DNA from: Glycine soja
Taxonomy: Eukaryota; Streptophyta; Magnoliopsida; Fabales; Fabaceae
Reading direction: 5' to 3'
NCBI RefSeq assembly: GCF_004193775.1
Contig: NC_041016.1
Span: forward strand, 10,069,395 to 10,133,394
DNA: 64,000 nt
Below the pieces are notes generated by a model, which saw nothing but the letters and a program-made list of their open reading frames with translations, did no database searches and was not told the DNA's origin. Numbering within the stretch: position 1 is the stretch's first letter; each line of letters starts with the position of its first letter. Positions 23,835 to 35,300 of this stretch are shown one piece after another. Both the position numbers and the translations under genes were made by a program.

Positions 23835-24908
23835 GAGAAACAACTTACTTAAACATAGCTCACGTCATTCTATCACTTTGTCGCGTAACATCACAACACA
23901 ACATGTCTTATTCATTTTCACCTAATTCACGTACTCAAGGATCAAAACACAATATCACTAAACCAATCAATATTGATCAATACATAAGCACTATGCAACA
24001 GATACACTAAGACTCAATCTTATATGCAATGTGGTACCATGTCAGTTAAAAACCTCGTCGGGCGCCTAGGAGTACATGACAAGACAAATCACACACTAGT
24101 AAGTCAGGTTACTCTCACTAGGTAAAATCATAGGGAGACCAGTTAGGGTCATGCTGTTTTGCGAGAATGCTTCAATCATGTAGGATCGGTACAGGCTTAG
24201 AGGAGCACTCAAACCGGGTGTATTTACCCCCAAGGCCTACACTCCGAAGAGTCCGTCAGAGCTTCTCTCTCCTGATTCAGTCCAACCCAGAAAATATTTT
24301 AGCATGCAGACTCTATCTATCAGTTGTACAAAATATACGACTCCTCAATTGTTTTCAAAATAATTTTATCTTGTCGCGCTTGTGATTAAACTCGTCGAGT
24401 TCCCTTAGTGGCTCTCATCATAATACTTGTCACACATTAACTCGTCGCCCTTAAAGGGTCTTATAGTCGTGCGATTGTCCAATTCATAGCTCACAACTCA
24501 ATGCACACCACATCTCAATGCACACATATATTACAAGTCAATACACACTCAATTTGTGTTTTAAGGAACTTCGTGTTGGAAGACATCAAGACACAATGCT
24601 ATGATAGGATGTAACATTGGAGCATAAGTTTCTATTTTAATTGCATGATGTTCCAAACATTTCATTTTACTTTATTTTATTATGTTAATTAACTTGAATT
24701 TTTTTTGTAAACTTGAACGGTTTTGTTTTAAGTCGAAAATGTTTTCATATCCTTAATTGATAAGTTTTTAATTTGGTAATTAACGCGAATTTAAACATTT
24801 TATCCACGTGGGTTCCTTTATGTTTATTGAATAGGATCATTTTATGTAATTTCGTATTTTCATATATTTTATTATATAATTATGTATATCGGGATAGAGG
24901 GTGTCACA
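23358..24908. mobile_element. LTR-like element (possible solo LTR), about 1.55 kb
   Basis: Begins TGTGACGCCCT and ends AGGGTGTCACA, giving TG...CA ends inside an 11-bp inverted terminus with one mismatch. No open gag or pol frame is present. ACATT occurs at both edges (overlapping the ends) and may be a 5-bp target duplication, but the registration is ambiguous. A (TA)n tract lies inside. It abuts the broken 5' edge of R3. The solo-LTR reading is favoured; a non-autonomous element is possible. Confidence 0.55.
23767..23831. repeat. (AT)n microsatellite, about 65 bp
   Basis: Uninterrupted AT dinucleotides within the LTR-like element. Length is likely variable between accessions. Confidence 0.95.
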
Positions 24909-25842
24909 TTACATACACATATGCTTGTCAGAACAAACGAACCTACTAGGCAATTTACCAAAATGGACTATATAAGTTTTGATATCATGTTAGATTTTAT
25001 CTTAAAACCAATTGATATTAATTAAAGTTGTTCAATAGATATATAAGTTACACCCCAAAAGTTGAGGTAGGTGAACTAGGACTTCCTAACGGACATGGCA
25101 TTCTAACAATCACCCTGGTTTTATGTTCTCCTTCGTATAGTGGGCAAGTAATAATTCATAACCTGTGGTAGCTTTGGATAGTTCAGGTGGTCCTTCCTCT
25201 TGTACCTGGCTTTATGTACCTCTGGTACCTTATACATAAATTATATTCCCTTTTTGCTGGTTTAAAAAAATTAATAATATTCTACGACTATGTATACTCC
25301 AATGGAGGCTCGATACTTCTGCTATGCTTGGCTGTAGGAATTGAGTATTTTTCTTTGTAGCACAGACTAGAACCAAATGGCTCGTGTCATTATAAATAAT
25401 TGAAGAACATTTTGTGCCACATCCTATCAGTTATAGCTTGTTGGACCCCACATTTATCTTCATGATTTATTAGGCTTGCAACTAGTATGTCTGGGTCCAC
25501 TCCTTCAGGTACATTGCCAAATTGACCGTTCAATCTTTGGCCTAGAACCCATCTATCATGTCACATTCTTAAAAATCACATTTTGACAAATAATATGAGA
25601 CAACTTCTACAAATTAACATATACATGAGTTAGTTTAAACTTTTGGATAAACTTATTCTATTTTTCTTATGTTTTTCTCCTATAAGTACTTATAGAACAG
25701 TTTATCCAAACATGCCTTAAACCTAAATAAATTTTCGTCAGCTTCTTTTCTGTTCCTTTTCCATAACGGCTTTTACTAAAAGATTTATACATGATGCAAA
25801 TACTTTTCTGTAAAGTGGAAAATAAAGAATAAGGATATGTTA
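24909..25842. other. Spacer between LTR-like element and LIN-derived fragment
   Basis: No NB-ARC or coiled-coil remnant of R3 and no other gene can be read here. AT-rich with no strong repeat structure. Confidence 0.45.
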
Positions 25843-26760
25843 GTGACAGATGTATGCAGAGTGGGTTTTTCTCATGTTGTGAGAGTTTGTGTTTAGACCT
25901 CTCTGGGGTTGGATATTCTTGGAACTCAAAACAAATGTATTATAAACTATAGTAGAATAGAGGCACAGCAATGAAGACAAAGAAAGTGGTGGATTTGATG
26001 AACCGTAAATGGTGAATCTTTTAGGCTATATTTTAAACTATAAGGTTCTTTTCTGTAAAGGCAAACACCATTTGGACCAGCCTAGCTACTCGGCTCAGTG
26101 AAATTGCCGCCACACTTGCAAATTGCATAATTTAATTAGAGCATATAGATAATTACTTTTGTATCAATGAACAATTACAATTAGATAGTATTTTGTTAGT
26201 ACCAAAAACATTTTTTTAGTTTTAATTCATTAGGTTTTCATTTACAAAAAAGTACCTTAAATTAAACTTTGTATATTTGATTTTAATTATATAGCTCTTA
26301 TTTTATGTTCTGGTATGAGAGATGTCTATGGCTTGTGATGTTCTACTGGTGTTTTCCCACAGATAGTAGTGGCTTTAATTTGTTAGTACTGACTTCTGAT
26401 ACTTTTTGTTTAACCTTCTTTTTGTTTTGCTATACAGACACTTGCTAATTGCATAATTTATTTAGAGCATACAGAAAAGTACTTTTGTGTCAATAAGTGA
26501 TTGCAATAAAAAAAAAGGTATTTTGTTTTATTACTACCAAAAAAAAATTAAAATTATTATTTATTTCATTGACAACGCAGTACTTGTACGAAACTTCGTA
26601 TATTTGATTTTAAAACACGTATTGTTTTTATAAACTGTTATGAAGCATGGCTTGTGCAGCTCTGCTGGTTTTTCATGCAGATAGTAGCTTTAGTTATTGC
26701 TCACTTCTGATGCTTCGTTGTTTAGCTTCTCTTTTGTTTTTGTGTTTGTGTTTTTATCTT
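25843..26760 (-). pseudogene. Duplicated fragment of the LIN-like 5' end and upstream region
   Basis: 25843-26090 follows 2997-3345 nearly base for base (GACAGATGTATGCAG, GACCTCTCTGGGGTTGGATA, CTTGGAACTCAAAACAAAT, AGAGGCACAGCAATGAAGAC), except that a 91-bp segment equivalent to 3073-3163 is missing. The gap lies between ATT repeats and removes the start codon and first 9-10 codons. Upstream modules A and B follow (about 26108-26430 and 26440-26760). Exon 1 is present only as a short stub. Same orientation as the true gene 23 kb away. Not expected to make a protein. Confidence 0.82.
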
Positions 26761-28070
26761 GTTAAAAGTTCTCTAAAGGTATTGATTAAAAAATTAATAA
26801 ATATTTTTTTATTGAAAATGATAGTGGTAGTGATTGAGAAGTAGAGTAAGAGAATTATTAAACGCAAGAATCAACTAATGGATAGCTGTTCCAATTCAAC
26901 CAGTGCTTCGAATTTGAATTTATATAAACGCTTAAATATTTAAAAAAGAACTTTGCTGAGGATACATGTGATCTCTGTTAAAATAAAAAACTACAAAGAC
27001 AGTTTAATTTTTGTTACTTAACAAGTATAATATAACATTATTTTTATTTTTTTCTAACAAAATTTTTATAGGACTAATATACTTTTAGTCTTTTCTAATT
27101 ATTTTTAGTTTCTTCTTATCTTTTCAAAATGTTCAATGTATTTAGTCACTTATATATGATTTTGAAGTAAATCAAAATTGTCATTTCGAAACAATAATTA
27201 TTTTTGACTTTGGAATATGATTTTTTTTTTTACTGTCTCAAAACATAACTTTTTTTCATTAAATTCACATACGTAAATTAAAGAAGTCAACTAATTTTTA
27301 AATAAATAAAAAAACTATAAACATGATGAGCATAACATATTCTTCTCCTATGGGTTGCAAGATTGGTATGCAATTACCTTGTCACAAAATCATTTTAAAA
27401 GTCATCATGTTTGAAAATACAAAATCATTTTAAAATATAATAATCATTTTAAAAGTCATCATGTTTGAAAATACAAAATCTTTTACACTAACAAACATAA
27501 ATATTGAAAACCCAACATATATAATAAATTTATTAAGTTTTATAATAATCATTTTAAAAAGCATCATGTTTGACAATACAAAATCTTTTACACTAGCAAA
27601 CATAAATATTGATAAATTCGTTGGGAATCCTAAATAAAAAAATATATATTAAAAAAAAATCAAAAATTCATTATTCAAATTTCATCTTTATCCAATTTGA
27701 ATATCAGAATACTAAATATAGGTATAATTCAATGGCATATTCATTAAACTAATAAAAAAATTAAACTTAAAATACTAAACTGGAAAAAAATAACAGACCA
27801 AAATGTATTTTAATCTAAGAAATAATAACACAATTTGGAGATTAAAGGTAGATACTATATATTTATCTTCAAAAAAAATGCCGTAAATTTCTCCACCAAA
27901 CATATGAAAATATTTTCAAAATACATGAGCAAGTTGATTACAAAAGGTACTATAACATCAACTTTCCTGCTTTCACAATTTTACAGATGAGTTGGTAGGC
28001 TTCACCTTTCAAATTTGCACTATATATAATATGTATGTCAAAATAAAAAACGCTATGTATGCTTTTATTA
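26761..28070. other. AT-rich spacer with short direct repeats
   Basis: A roughly 45-bp word (ATCATTTTAAAA-GTCATCATGTTTGA-AATACAAAATC) occurs three times in direct orientation at about 27387-27430, 27446-27490 and 27547-27590. The last two copies are followed by TTTTACACTA-CAAACATAAA. The rest shows nothing recognisable. The 3' UTR of the NPR3-like gene should start at its right end. Confidence 0.55.
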
Positions 28071-31000
28071 TTACACTTTCCTAGCCTTGTAATGTACAAC
28101 AGAATCTCTGAGGGATGATGAGGATGATGAAGATGAAATCCCAGAGCGGCTAAACTCGGCCTTGTCCATGTTGAAAGCCTTGTGGACGTCATCTTTAAGC
28201 TCCATGAAACGTGTCCTTTTGATTCTCTGCTCTTCATTAGTACCCTTTTCAAGGTAAAACAAGTCAGGCAAGTCATCCTCCATGAACTTATCCAACACTT
28301 CCGAGCAATGCGGGAAGTAGCGCCGCCCCATCTCCACTGCCACAACCACAACATAGAACATAGTCGGTGCCAGAATTCAAAACTGTACTGAGAAACATTA
28401 GGAAAATAGCTCGAGATTTACAAGAGGAACAGAAACAACAAACAAAGATTTTGCATCTTTAGAAACATGAAGATGCAAGCCAGAGTTAGAGGCAACCACG
28501 GTTGGTGCAGTCAGAAAATGCACCGTTGTATCTTGATCCAACAGTTTCGGTTTACTGGCTGAGTAAATGTGTGGAAATGTAAACTTGTAGCATATCTGGA
28601 TCTAAGTTAGTGTATGCTTGTTTAGTTCTTCAAACTTGTCCCTAAAACCAGTTTCCATAAACCCAGATTCAAGCAAAGTAATCTACTCTTCAGTAGTTTC
28701 CCGAGTTATATAGCCTTTGCACATAATTTAGTCCTCATCAAGAACAGATTTTTATAGGGGAGGAGTGCAAGGTTAAAAAGTGACAATTAGGTCCCATATT
28801 AAGGGATAAAATTAGCGTACCCCAGTGTCCAAAGGCTCCTCGCTATGCGAAGTGATGGGAAAGGGTCACTATGCACAGCCTTACCCTTGCATATGCAAAG
28901 AGACTGTTTCTGGATTCGAATTCATGACCAACTGATCACTAAAGTACAACTTTACCGCTGTGCCAAATTAAGGAATAAGTTAAACAATTAAAAACTCAGC
29001 CAAAGAATAAATAGTAGATTTCTTAACCTTTGTAGACAACCACGCAGTAATGTGTACAATGGACCGACGGAGAAACCAAATTTAATTTTAGAAAAAACTC
29101 AATTCTCAAGGGTTTACTATCAGATAAAACAATATACTTAGCCCTTCCCTCTTTCATTAACAAGCATAATTGTCCCAAAAGGCTACATGCATTAATTAGT
29201 GTGTAACAACCTTGCATGTTACAAAGACAGTGAGAAGCAACTTTCCATGATACCAGGTATTTTATAGATTAACCCATTAGAGTCGGCTTAGTGGTAGGGG
29301 ATTTGGGTAGTATGCATGAAATCCTAGCTTCAAACTTCATTACTGCCATTGTATACCAAAGAGTATTTAGATAAAAATTGAAGCCAAACTAATTTACTAA
29401 TTTAAAGAATTTCTAGTCCATCACCACGTAGACAAGTTGAAATTAGTCAGAGAGTACTGTAGATGTCAGTGGGCTGAGTTTGATAGGAATTTTACATCCC
29501 CTGAACCCAAAAACCAATTTTAACGTGTACCCTAGTTCATATCCAAATACATATCCAAAAATCTGCACTTGATTAAAATACCCAAATATAAGCCATTAGG
29601 TTTTGTAAATCATAAAAATATATTATCAAATATGAACAATTTTTTTAGCAAACTCTATGAATATTCAGATACATGAAGGAAGCTTACAAAGCTTGTACAC
29701 AAACAAGAAATAGAGCATGCATGAAACAAAATTGACCTCACTACCCAACTGGCTATGTATTTGAATGAGAAACAGACATGTTAAAAGCATCATTACAACA
29801 AATGGTTATAAGAAAATAAAATAAAGTCTGCAATTACCTGTTTTCATAAGGGCTTCCATTCTAGAAAAAAGTCTTTTACTTTGAACTATAGGAGTTTCAT
29901 TGAGATCAACCTCCCTTAAGTTTCCATTTGAACCTTTTGAGTTTGATGCAGAAAGACCAGCAAACTCAGATGTTGTCTCAGCATGTGCAATGTCCATGGC
30001 TAGTTTGGCTTCTGAAGGGAAGAAAAGTCTTGCAAATGCCACTGCAGTAGAGAGCAATATTTACTCGTCAATGGTTTGAGCATAAAATATCTCATGAATA
30101 CAGTAAACCAGTTAAACAACGTTCTCAAAGGAGCTGCACATCAGATCTCTTAAGAGAGTTAGATAATCAACATCAAATAAGACAGGTTTCAAACTGAAAA
30201 GATTTTGATAAACATTGGCTCTCCAACCTTTCAGCCATAAGAAGGTGGTCTCGGTGTTTCTGCTTTTAAAACTTATCAAAAATTTTCATTTTATTACAGC
30301 TTGTCTTATAACTGGAAAAAAGAAAACATCCACATCAATAGATTAAGAAACTACATCACTCAGCCCCAGCTATGTAAACCACAATTAATTGGTATAAGAT
30401 ACAACACAGAATATGGTTCGCCAATTGAATTTTTTTCCATTAATCTAATCCACATAGCCTCTTTGCATATGCAAGGGTAAGGCTGCGTACAATATCCCTC
30501 CCCATACCTTCGCATAGCGAAGAGCCTCTGGGCAATGGGGTACGAAGAATCTAATCCACATAGCCTATTCAAGGCCATAATACTCATCTAATACATGCAT
30601 TTCTTCTACATGTCCAATGTTTTGATTTGACCACTTCTTTTTCCATGGTAACTGTCCAATCTCAAGTCATGGTGCATTGCATGCTACTTTCTTTTTTGGA
30701 TTAACAAAACATAAAACACTAAAATCTAGAGTGTATAATAAATGCTTTAACAGATAATAGGCCTTTGTTTCCAGTCTTAATTCATTTGCCAAAGAATTAA
30801 AAAGAACTCCTTATTTCAAAATCCAAAACAAAAGAAACATTAGAACCCTAAACCCTTGATTTGGATATTTGAAAATCTTTCCATTTCCGACTTCCAACTC
30901 AAATTACATTACTTAAGTCAGCCAACATTTCATTGAATTGTCTAATGTCTACCTGTCCTACATTACATTACTTAGAGTTTGTAACACAAAAGTTAAACAG

Positions 31001-31169
31001 TAAAAAACAATAAAGCTGGTAGATCAACTGGTCAATCCTGAAGTCCAATCACAGGAGTCAAGGACAGACCCCAAAAATTCACTGCATGATCCTTTTGGTG
31101 TTTTGCACACAAAAAAATCCCTCAAAAGGGAAAGGAACTTTGAGCAAAAGCATGATGACACACGAGTGG

Positions 31170-31230
<61 letters not shown>

Positions 31231-33185
31231 AGAAGAAGAAGAAGAATGTAACTATTAGTAACAATATCTTTACAATTTCTTGTACAAAGTGACACAAATT
31301 TTGGAAATTTCCACTCCCAGGCACAAAAAAGCAAAGCATTTTAAAACCTAGATGCTGGAACCATGATGACAATTTATAGAACACAAGCAAGTAAATGAGT
31401 ATCATCCATGACACCATACCTCTGTTCTCAAGGTATAGTAGTTTCATGTGGAGATCATCAGCCATGGTATGGGAAGACATACAGGCATCCCCAGCCAATG
31501 GATTCCTCCACATTTCTCTTTCAAGAACATCGATGCATATCCGATCTTTGTTTGTTTCTTTCCCCTGCTCTGTTTTTGCATGATAATCCTTTGGCCTTGT
31601 CAACCTCCTACAAATACTAACAGCACTCTGACCATCAAAAGTCAAATCTGATGCACAAGCCCCTTTCGTAAGTAGGGATACTATAATGGAAGGCTCTTTA
31701 CGCATGGCAGCAATGTGAAGCACTGTGTACCCCCTAGAATTTCGAAGATTGACATTAGCGAGTCCCAAACCAAGTACCTCAGAAACAACCTTGGGATCAC
31801 AGTAGGCTGCAGCATAATGGAGAGCATTGGCTTCATCTAAAGTAATGTCTGATTCATTTAAAAGAAGTTTAACAAGCTCAACATCATCTGAATCCAATGC
31901 CTTGTGTATTCTAGTGATTCTTTTTAGAGACAAAGCATCCACTATAGAAGCATCGTTTTCAACATCTCGCTGAGGGTTGCGGCGGAGCAATTTAACTTTT
32001 TGTGAGAGTTCATTTGGAAGCTCTTGGTCAATTGAAATCTGGTCAAGGTCTGATCTGGCCACCCTATCAATGCATTGATTGACAAGTTGACTCAATTGAC
32101 AATGGAAAGCAACAGTGAGGATTGGGATGACATCTTCCACAAGAGCCTTCCCTATAAAGTTAAGTAGACGTCTCTGCAAAATTTAAAGAATTAATTAGTA
32201 CCTTGATCCTTAAGCCTGATCAAGTGAAGTTCCCAAGCATTAGCACAAGTGAAGTTCATGTACTCAATAATTTAAAAGATACTGTGGAGCTGAGTGTAAT
32301 GCTTAATCCCAAGGCACAAGGTGCTAGGAGCAAGGCATGTGACTACACAATGCAACATATATTATAGAGTTCAATTTCATACTCCTTTGGGATCCACAAA
32401 TGTAAAAGCTAGCTCAAACACAAGTGTAATGATTATGTTCGAGAAAAGGAAAGCATTTACATGGGAGCACTAGCACTTGCTAAGGTATATGGAGGCTTGT
32501 ATGTAGTATCAAGTATGTACTGGGAAGTTTGATGTAAGAAAATTTTTAGCAGAAGATTAGTACAATGGCTGATCATTTAGTTAAATGAAACATGTTATGT
32601 GGCAATCTTTTGTGTCATCATACACAGAGTTTTTACCTGGAAAAGTGATACAAACTCTGGTATTTGAAAAATGTAAGAGGCATACATCAACTCCACAGCA
32701 AAGTTAATGGCAGGTCTACAAGCATCATGGGCACACACACTGTCAACACAAGTAGACACTTCCATTGGAGAGGGCTTGAGTTTACCAGTATATACATAGC
32801 CAAGGAATATGAGGAAGGCTTCATATCCAACCTTGCCATAAGGCAACAAATCACTCATGTTATACTTCAATTTCCCTTCTTTTTCTGATGAACCCTTCTC
32901 TCTCTTGAATAATTCATGGAAAAACTTACTCCTAGAGGCCAGAATACATCGATGAACACTAACCGAAATTCCCTCCACAACGATGTCAGCATCACTATAA
33001 TCACAATCAGTTTCAATCAAAAGCTGCTCAAAATTGGAGCTAAGCTTACTCAAACTGAGAGCCTCAAGGTTAGGTCCAGGGTCAGAGCCATAAGAAGAGC
33101 ATATGTTGTGACTAACCGACCCATTTGATAGATGGGAAGATGAGGTAAAGCTCAAAGATGATGAGGGTTCGGCTGAATAAGCCAT
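28071..33185 (-). CDS. NPR3: NPR3/NPR4-type salicylic-acid receptor and transcriptional co-regulator (590 aa)
   Basis: Four exons: 33185-32637, 32173-31420, 30041-29838 and 28336-28071. All junctions are GT/AG and phases agree. N-terminal BTB domain (about 65-165) with the family C2HC zinc finger (C146, C151, H153, C156); ankyrin repeats around LDSDDVELVKLLLNESDITL and NLRNSRGYTVLHIAAMRKEP; then the NPR1-like C-terminal domain. The EAR-like VDLNETP motif and the MAYSAEPSSSLSFTSS start place it in the NPR3/NPR4 repressor class rather than with NPR1. R434 (LENRVAFAR) matches the arginine needed for salicylate binding in Arabidopsis NPR1 (R432) and NPR4 (R419). Known family role: in the nucleus it binds TGA bZIP factors and represses defence genes until salicylate is sensed, and serves as a CUL3 adaptor. 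No frameshift is seen. Introns 2 and 3 hold SINEs and a microsatellite. Confidence 0.95.
28810..28966 (-). mobile_element. Full-length tRNA-derived SINE in intron 3 of the NPR3-like gene
   Basis: On the minus strand it starts with TGGCACAGCGGTAAAG (pol III A box), then GAATTCGAATCC (B box), then a body with CTTTGCATATGCAAGGGTAA, CTTCGCATAGCGAGGAGCC and TGGGGTACG. It is flanked by ATTAAGGGATAA (28798-28809) and ATTAAGGAATAA (28967-28978), a 12-bp target-site duplication with one mismatch. Confidence 0.85.
29275..29400 (+). mobile_element. Possible second tRNA-derived SINE head
   Basis: CGGCTTAGTGGTAGG resembles a pol III A box and, about 37 bases on, GCTTCAAACTTC resembles a degraded B box. 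The body differs from the other SINE in this gene. No duplication of flanks was found. Confidence 0.35.
30460..30547 (+). mobile_element. 5'-truncated SINE copy in intron 2 of the NPR3-like gene
   Basis: Contains only the body and tail of the SINE at 28810-28966 (CTTTGCATATGCAAGGGTAA ... CTTCGCATAGCGAAGAGCC ... GGGGTACG). It is flanked by an exact 18-bp duplication, AATCTAATCCACATAGCC, at 30442-30459 and 30548-30565. The perfect duplication argues for a fairly recent retroposition. Confidence 0.88.
31172..31245. repeat. Compound (TA)n(GA)n(GAA)n microsatellite
   Basis: TA dinucleotides (about 31172-31204), then GA (to about 31229), then GAA triplets. It lies in intron 2 of the NPR3-like gene, about 175 bases past the exon 2 donor. 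Confidence 0.95.
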
Positions 33186-34250
33186 TTTATCAACAACTTG
33201 AGAGCCAAAGTGAACCTAGAACATATCTTCTGATATAAAAAAACCATGAATTTCCCAGCACAGACCGAAAACCCAAAGAAACCTATAAAAAATGAAACTA
33301 TAGACACCGTGTATACGATAAACACTGATATGTATATGTGTTAACTACAAATTTCATGGAGCAAAACTCACAAGACACATGACATCTGATCCAACCCCTC
33401 ACAAGTTTCCTTAAAACAAAACAAAAATAAAAAAAAAATAAGCTAAAGAGACTTTCTCTATTTCAAGAGCTATGCTCATATGGAAAAAAATAAACGCAAA
33501 TATTTGATATGTCTGAAAAATTTCAGCAAGGGAAAAGTGCAAAAGGATCTAAGAACCCCCTTGTTCAAACTTCCAAAGCCACCAAAACAGCATAAGCAAA
33601 CTGAAGAACCAAAATCAGAAAATAACTTGAGCAAAAAAGGAAAAAAAAATTCAATTAGACGAGTATCCTAAAAAGGAGGAAAGTGGGTTAAGGAACACAG
33701 ACACCCCAGAAAACCAAACTGGCATCAGATCCATCCAAACCACAAAAGGTACGAACTTTGATGCCAGAGAACCCAGAGAGAGAGAAAGAGAATCAATCAA
33801 CGTGGGACAGAATTTAGGAAGAAGTCAAAGCATCATAAACAGGGAAGGTTCCAAAGGGGTGTTAGCAGCAATAGCATAGCAGAGAAAGAAAGAAAGAAAG
33901 AAGCAGAGATGGATAGAGGCAATGATAACGTCACGCGGCTGTGAAGGTCAAGGACACACCATCCCCGAAATTTCGCCTTTCGTTGAGAAACAAACAAAGA
34001 AGAGAGAGAAAAGAAGACACTGTTCGCGTAGGTGCTTAAAAGAAAGAAAGAAAGGGTTCTGTTTTTGTGTTGCATTGTGTTGTGTGTCGATAGAGAGATG
34101 AAGTGGTTTAGATGACGTTGGAGATGGCGTCAGCGTCCCCAGCTTGGGTTTGCTTGCGTTGACGGTGGCGTCACTGCTATTCTTCGCATCACTTTGTGCC
34201 TCTCTGCGTTCACAACACACAACCGATGTAATAACTCATTATACATAAAT
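33186..34250 (-). promoter_or_regulatory. Leader and proximal promoter of the NPR3-like gene
   Basis: No separate gene is supported here. On the minus strand the stretch 33770-34050 is rich in CT runs, as plant 5' leaders often are. A TATATATTTATT box lies near 34245-34257. An ATG at 33247-33245 opens a 31-codon frame that overlaps the main start out of frame, if this part is in the mature leader. Confidence 0.45.
33929..34173 (-). promoter_or_regulatory. Cluster of five TGACG motifs upstream of the NPR3-like gene
   Basis: TGACG cores occur at 33929-33933, 34113-34117, 34128-34132, 34160-34164 and 34169-34173 (both strands). TGACG is the known core for TGA-class bZIP factors, the DNA-binding partners of NPR proteins. 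Four lie within 61 bases. Whether they are promoter or leader depends on the unknown transcription start. Confidence 0.5.
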
Positions 34251-35300
34251 AAATATATAACTAATAATAGATTGTGATTTTAATCAGTCTAAATAGCTAA
34301 ATTCCTTCATAAGAGTGTGAGACACCAGTAAATTAGTACGAAAAGATCATAATTTTAAATTTAATTATTTCTGGATGTACAAAAATATGATAAATTAGTT
34401 TAATAATAATTTAATGATAAATTAATTTTTAAATTTTATAATTTAATATCTAATTGATTCTCAAAATATATAATTTATTGTCAAATTAGTTTTTAAACAT
34501 TGCAATTTAAGGATAAAAGAATCTCAAAATTTTAACAACAAAATTAATTTGTGACAGTTTTTTGTACGTTTTGAATCTAAATTTATATTTTTATCTTTTA
34601 TCAATTAATTTGTCACTATATCATATTTTTAATTAAAAGTCTTATTTTCCAAAACACAAATTTCAAGTTAAAGTCTTAAGAACTTAATTAGATTAAATAT
34701 TTAAAGAAAAAATTATCACAAATAATATTTTTTGCTAGAGTTCAAACATAGTAAAATTACTATGAACAATAAAAAAATTATTTTCATATTTAGGATTCAA
34801 TCTAAGATTACTTATTAAATTAAAACAATCACACATTAATTGATCCTATGCCTTTGGTGGTATAATCTTCTTTACTTGAACAAGATTATTTGTAGTGTAT
34901 TAAAAATAAAATTTATTATAATAAGATTATATAAGAGTATCATTATTTGGACAAAAGTGTTATTATAATGTTGATTAGGCCTAAACATCACTTTCGTGTG
35001 GAGGATGGTAATTATGGGCATCCCTAATAAGGTTATAAGTAACCTAACTATGATCTGATCACGTGGCATTTGAATGTGAAAATGGAAATAACTCAAACTT
35101 TCCCTTCACATCACAACTTGCCATTTCCTTGTGTTGGACCTTATCTATGCTATATGGTGTGAGTGTGAATGTGATCATAATAGCACCTTCCGTTTTTGCC
35201 GACTCTACTGCACATACCTTAGATTATTCTTTCTCTAGGGAGTTCAAGCTTCATTTGTTCGTTTTTTTAGTATAAAGTTGGGGGATGAATATAAAACATA
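34251..35300. other. AT-rich spacer, no gene seen
   Basis: Low-complexity AT-rich DNA upstream of the NPR3-like gene. I see no coding region or clear repeat in it. Confidence 0.45.

Noticed and set aside
31122..31334. Open frames reading through the TA/GA/GAA microsatellite
   Set aside because: They are intron read-through from NPR3-like exon 2 into simple repeats.
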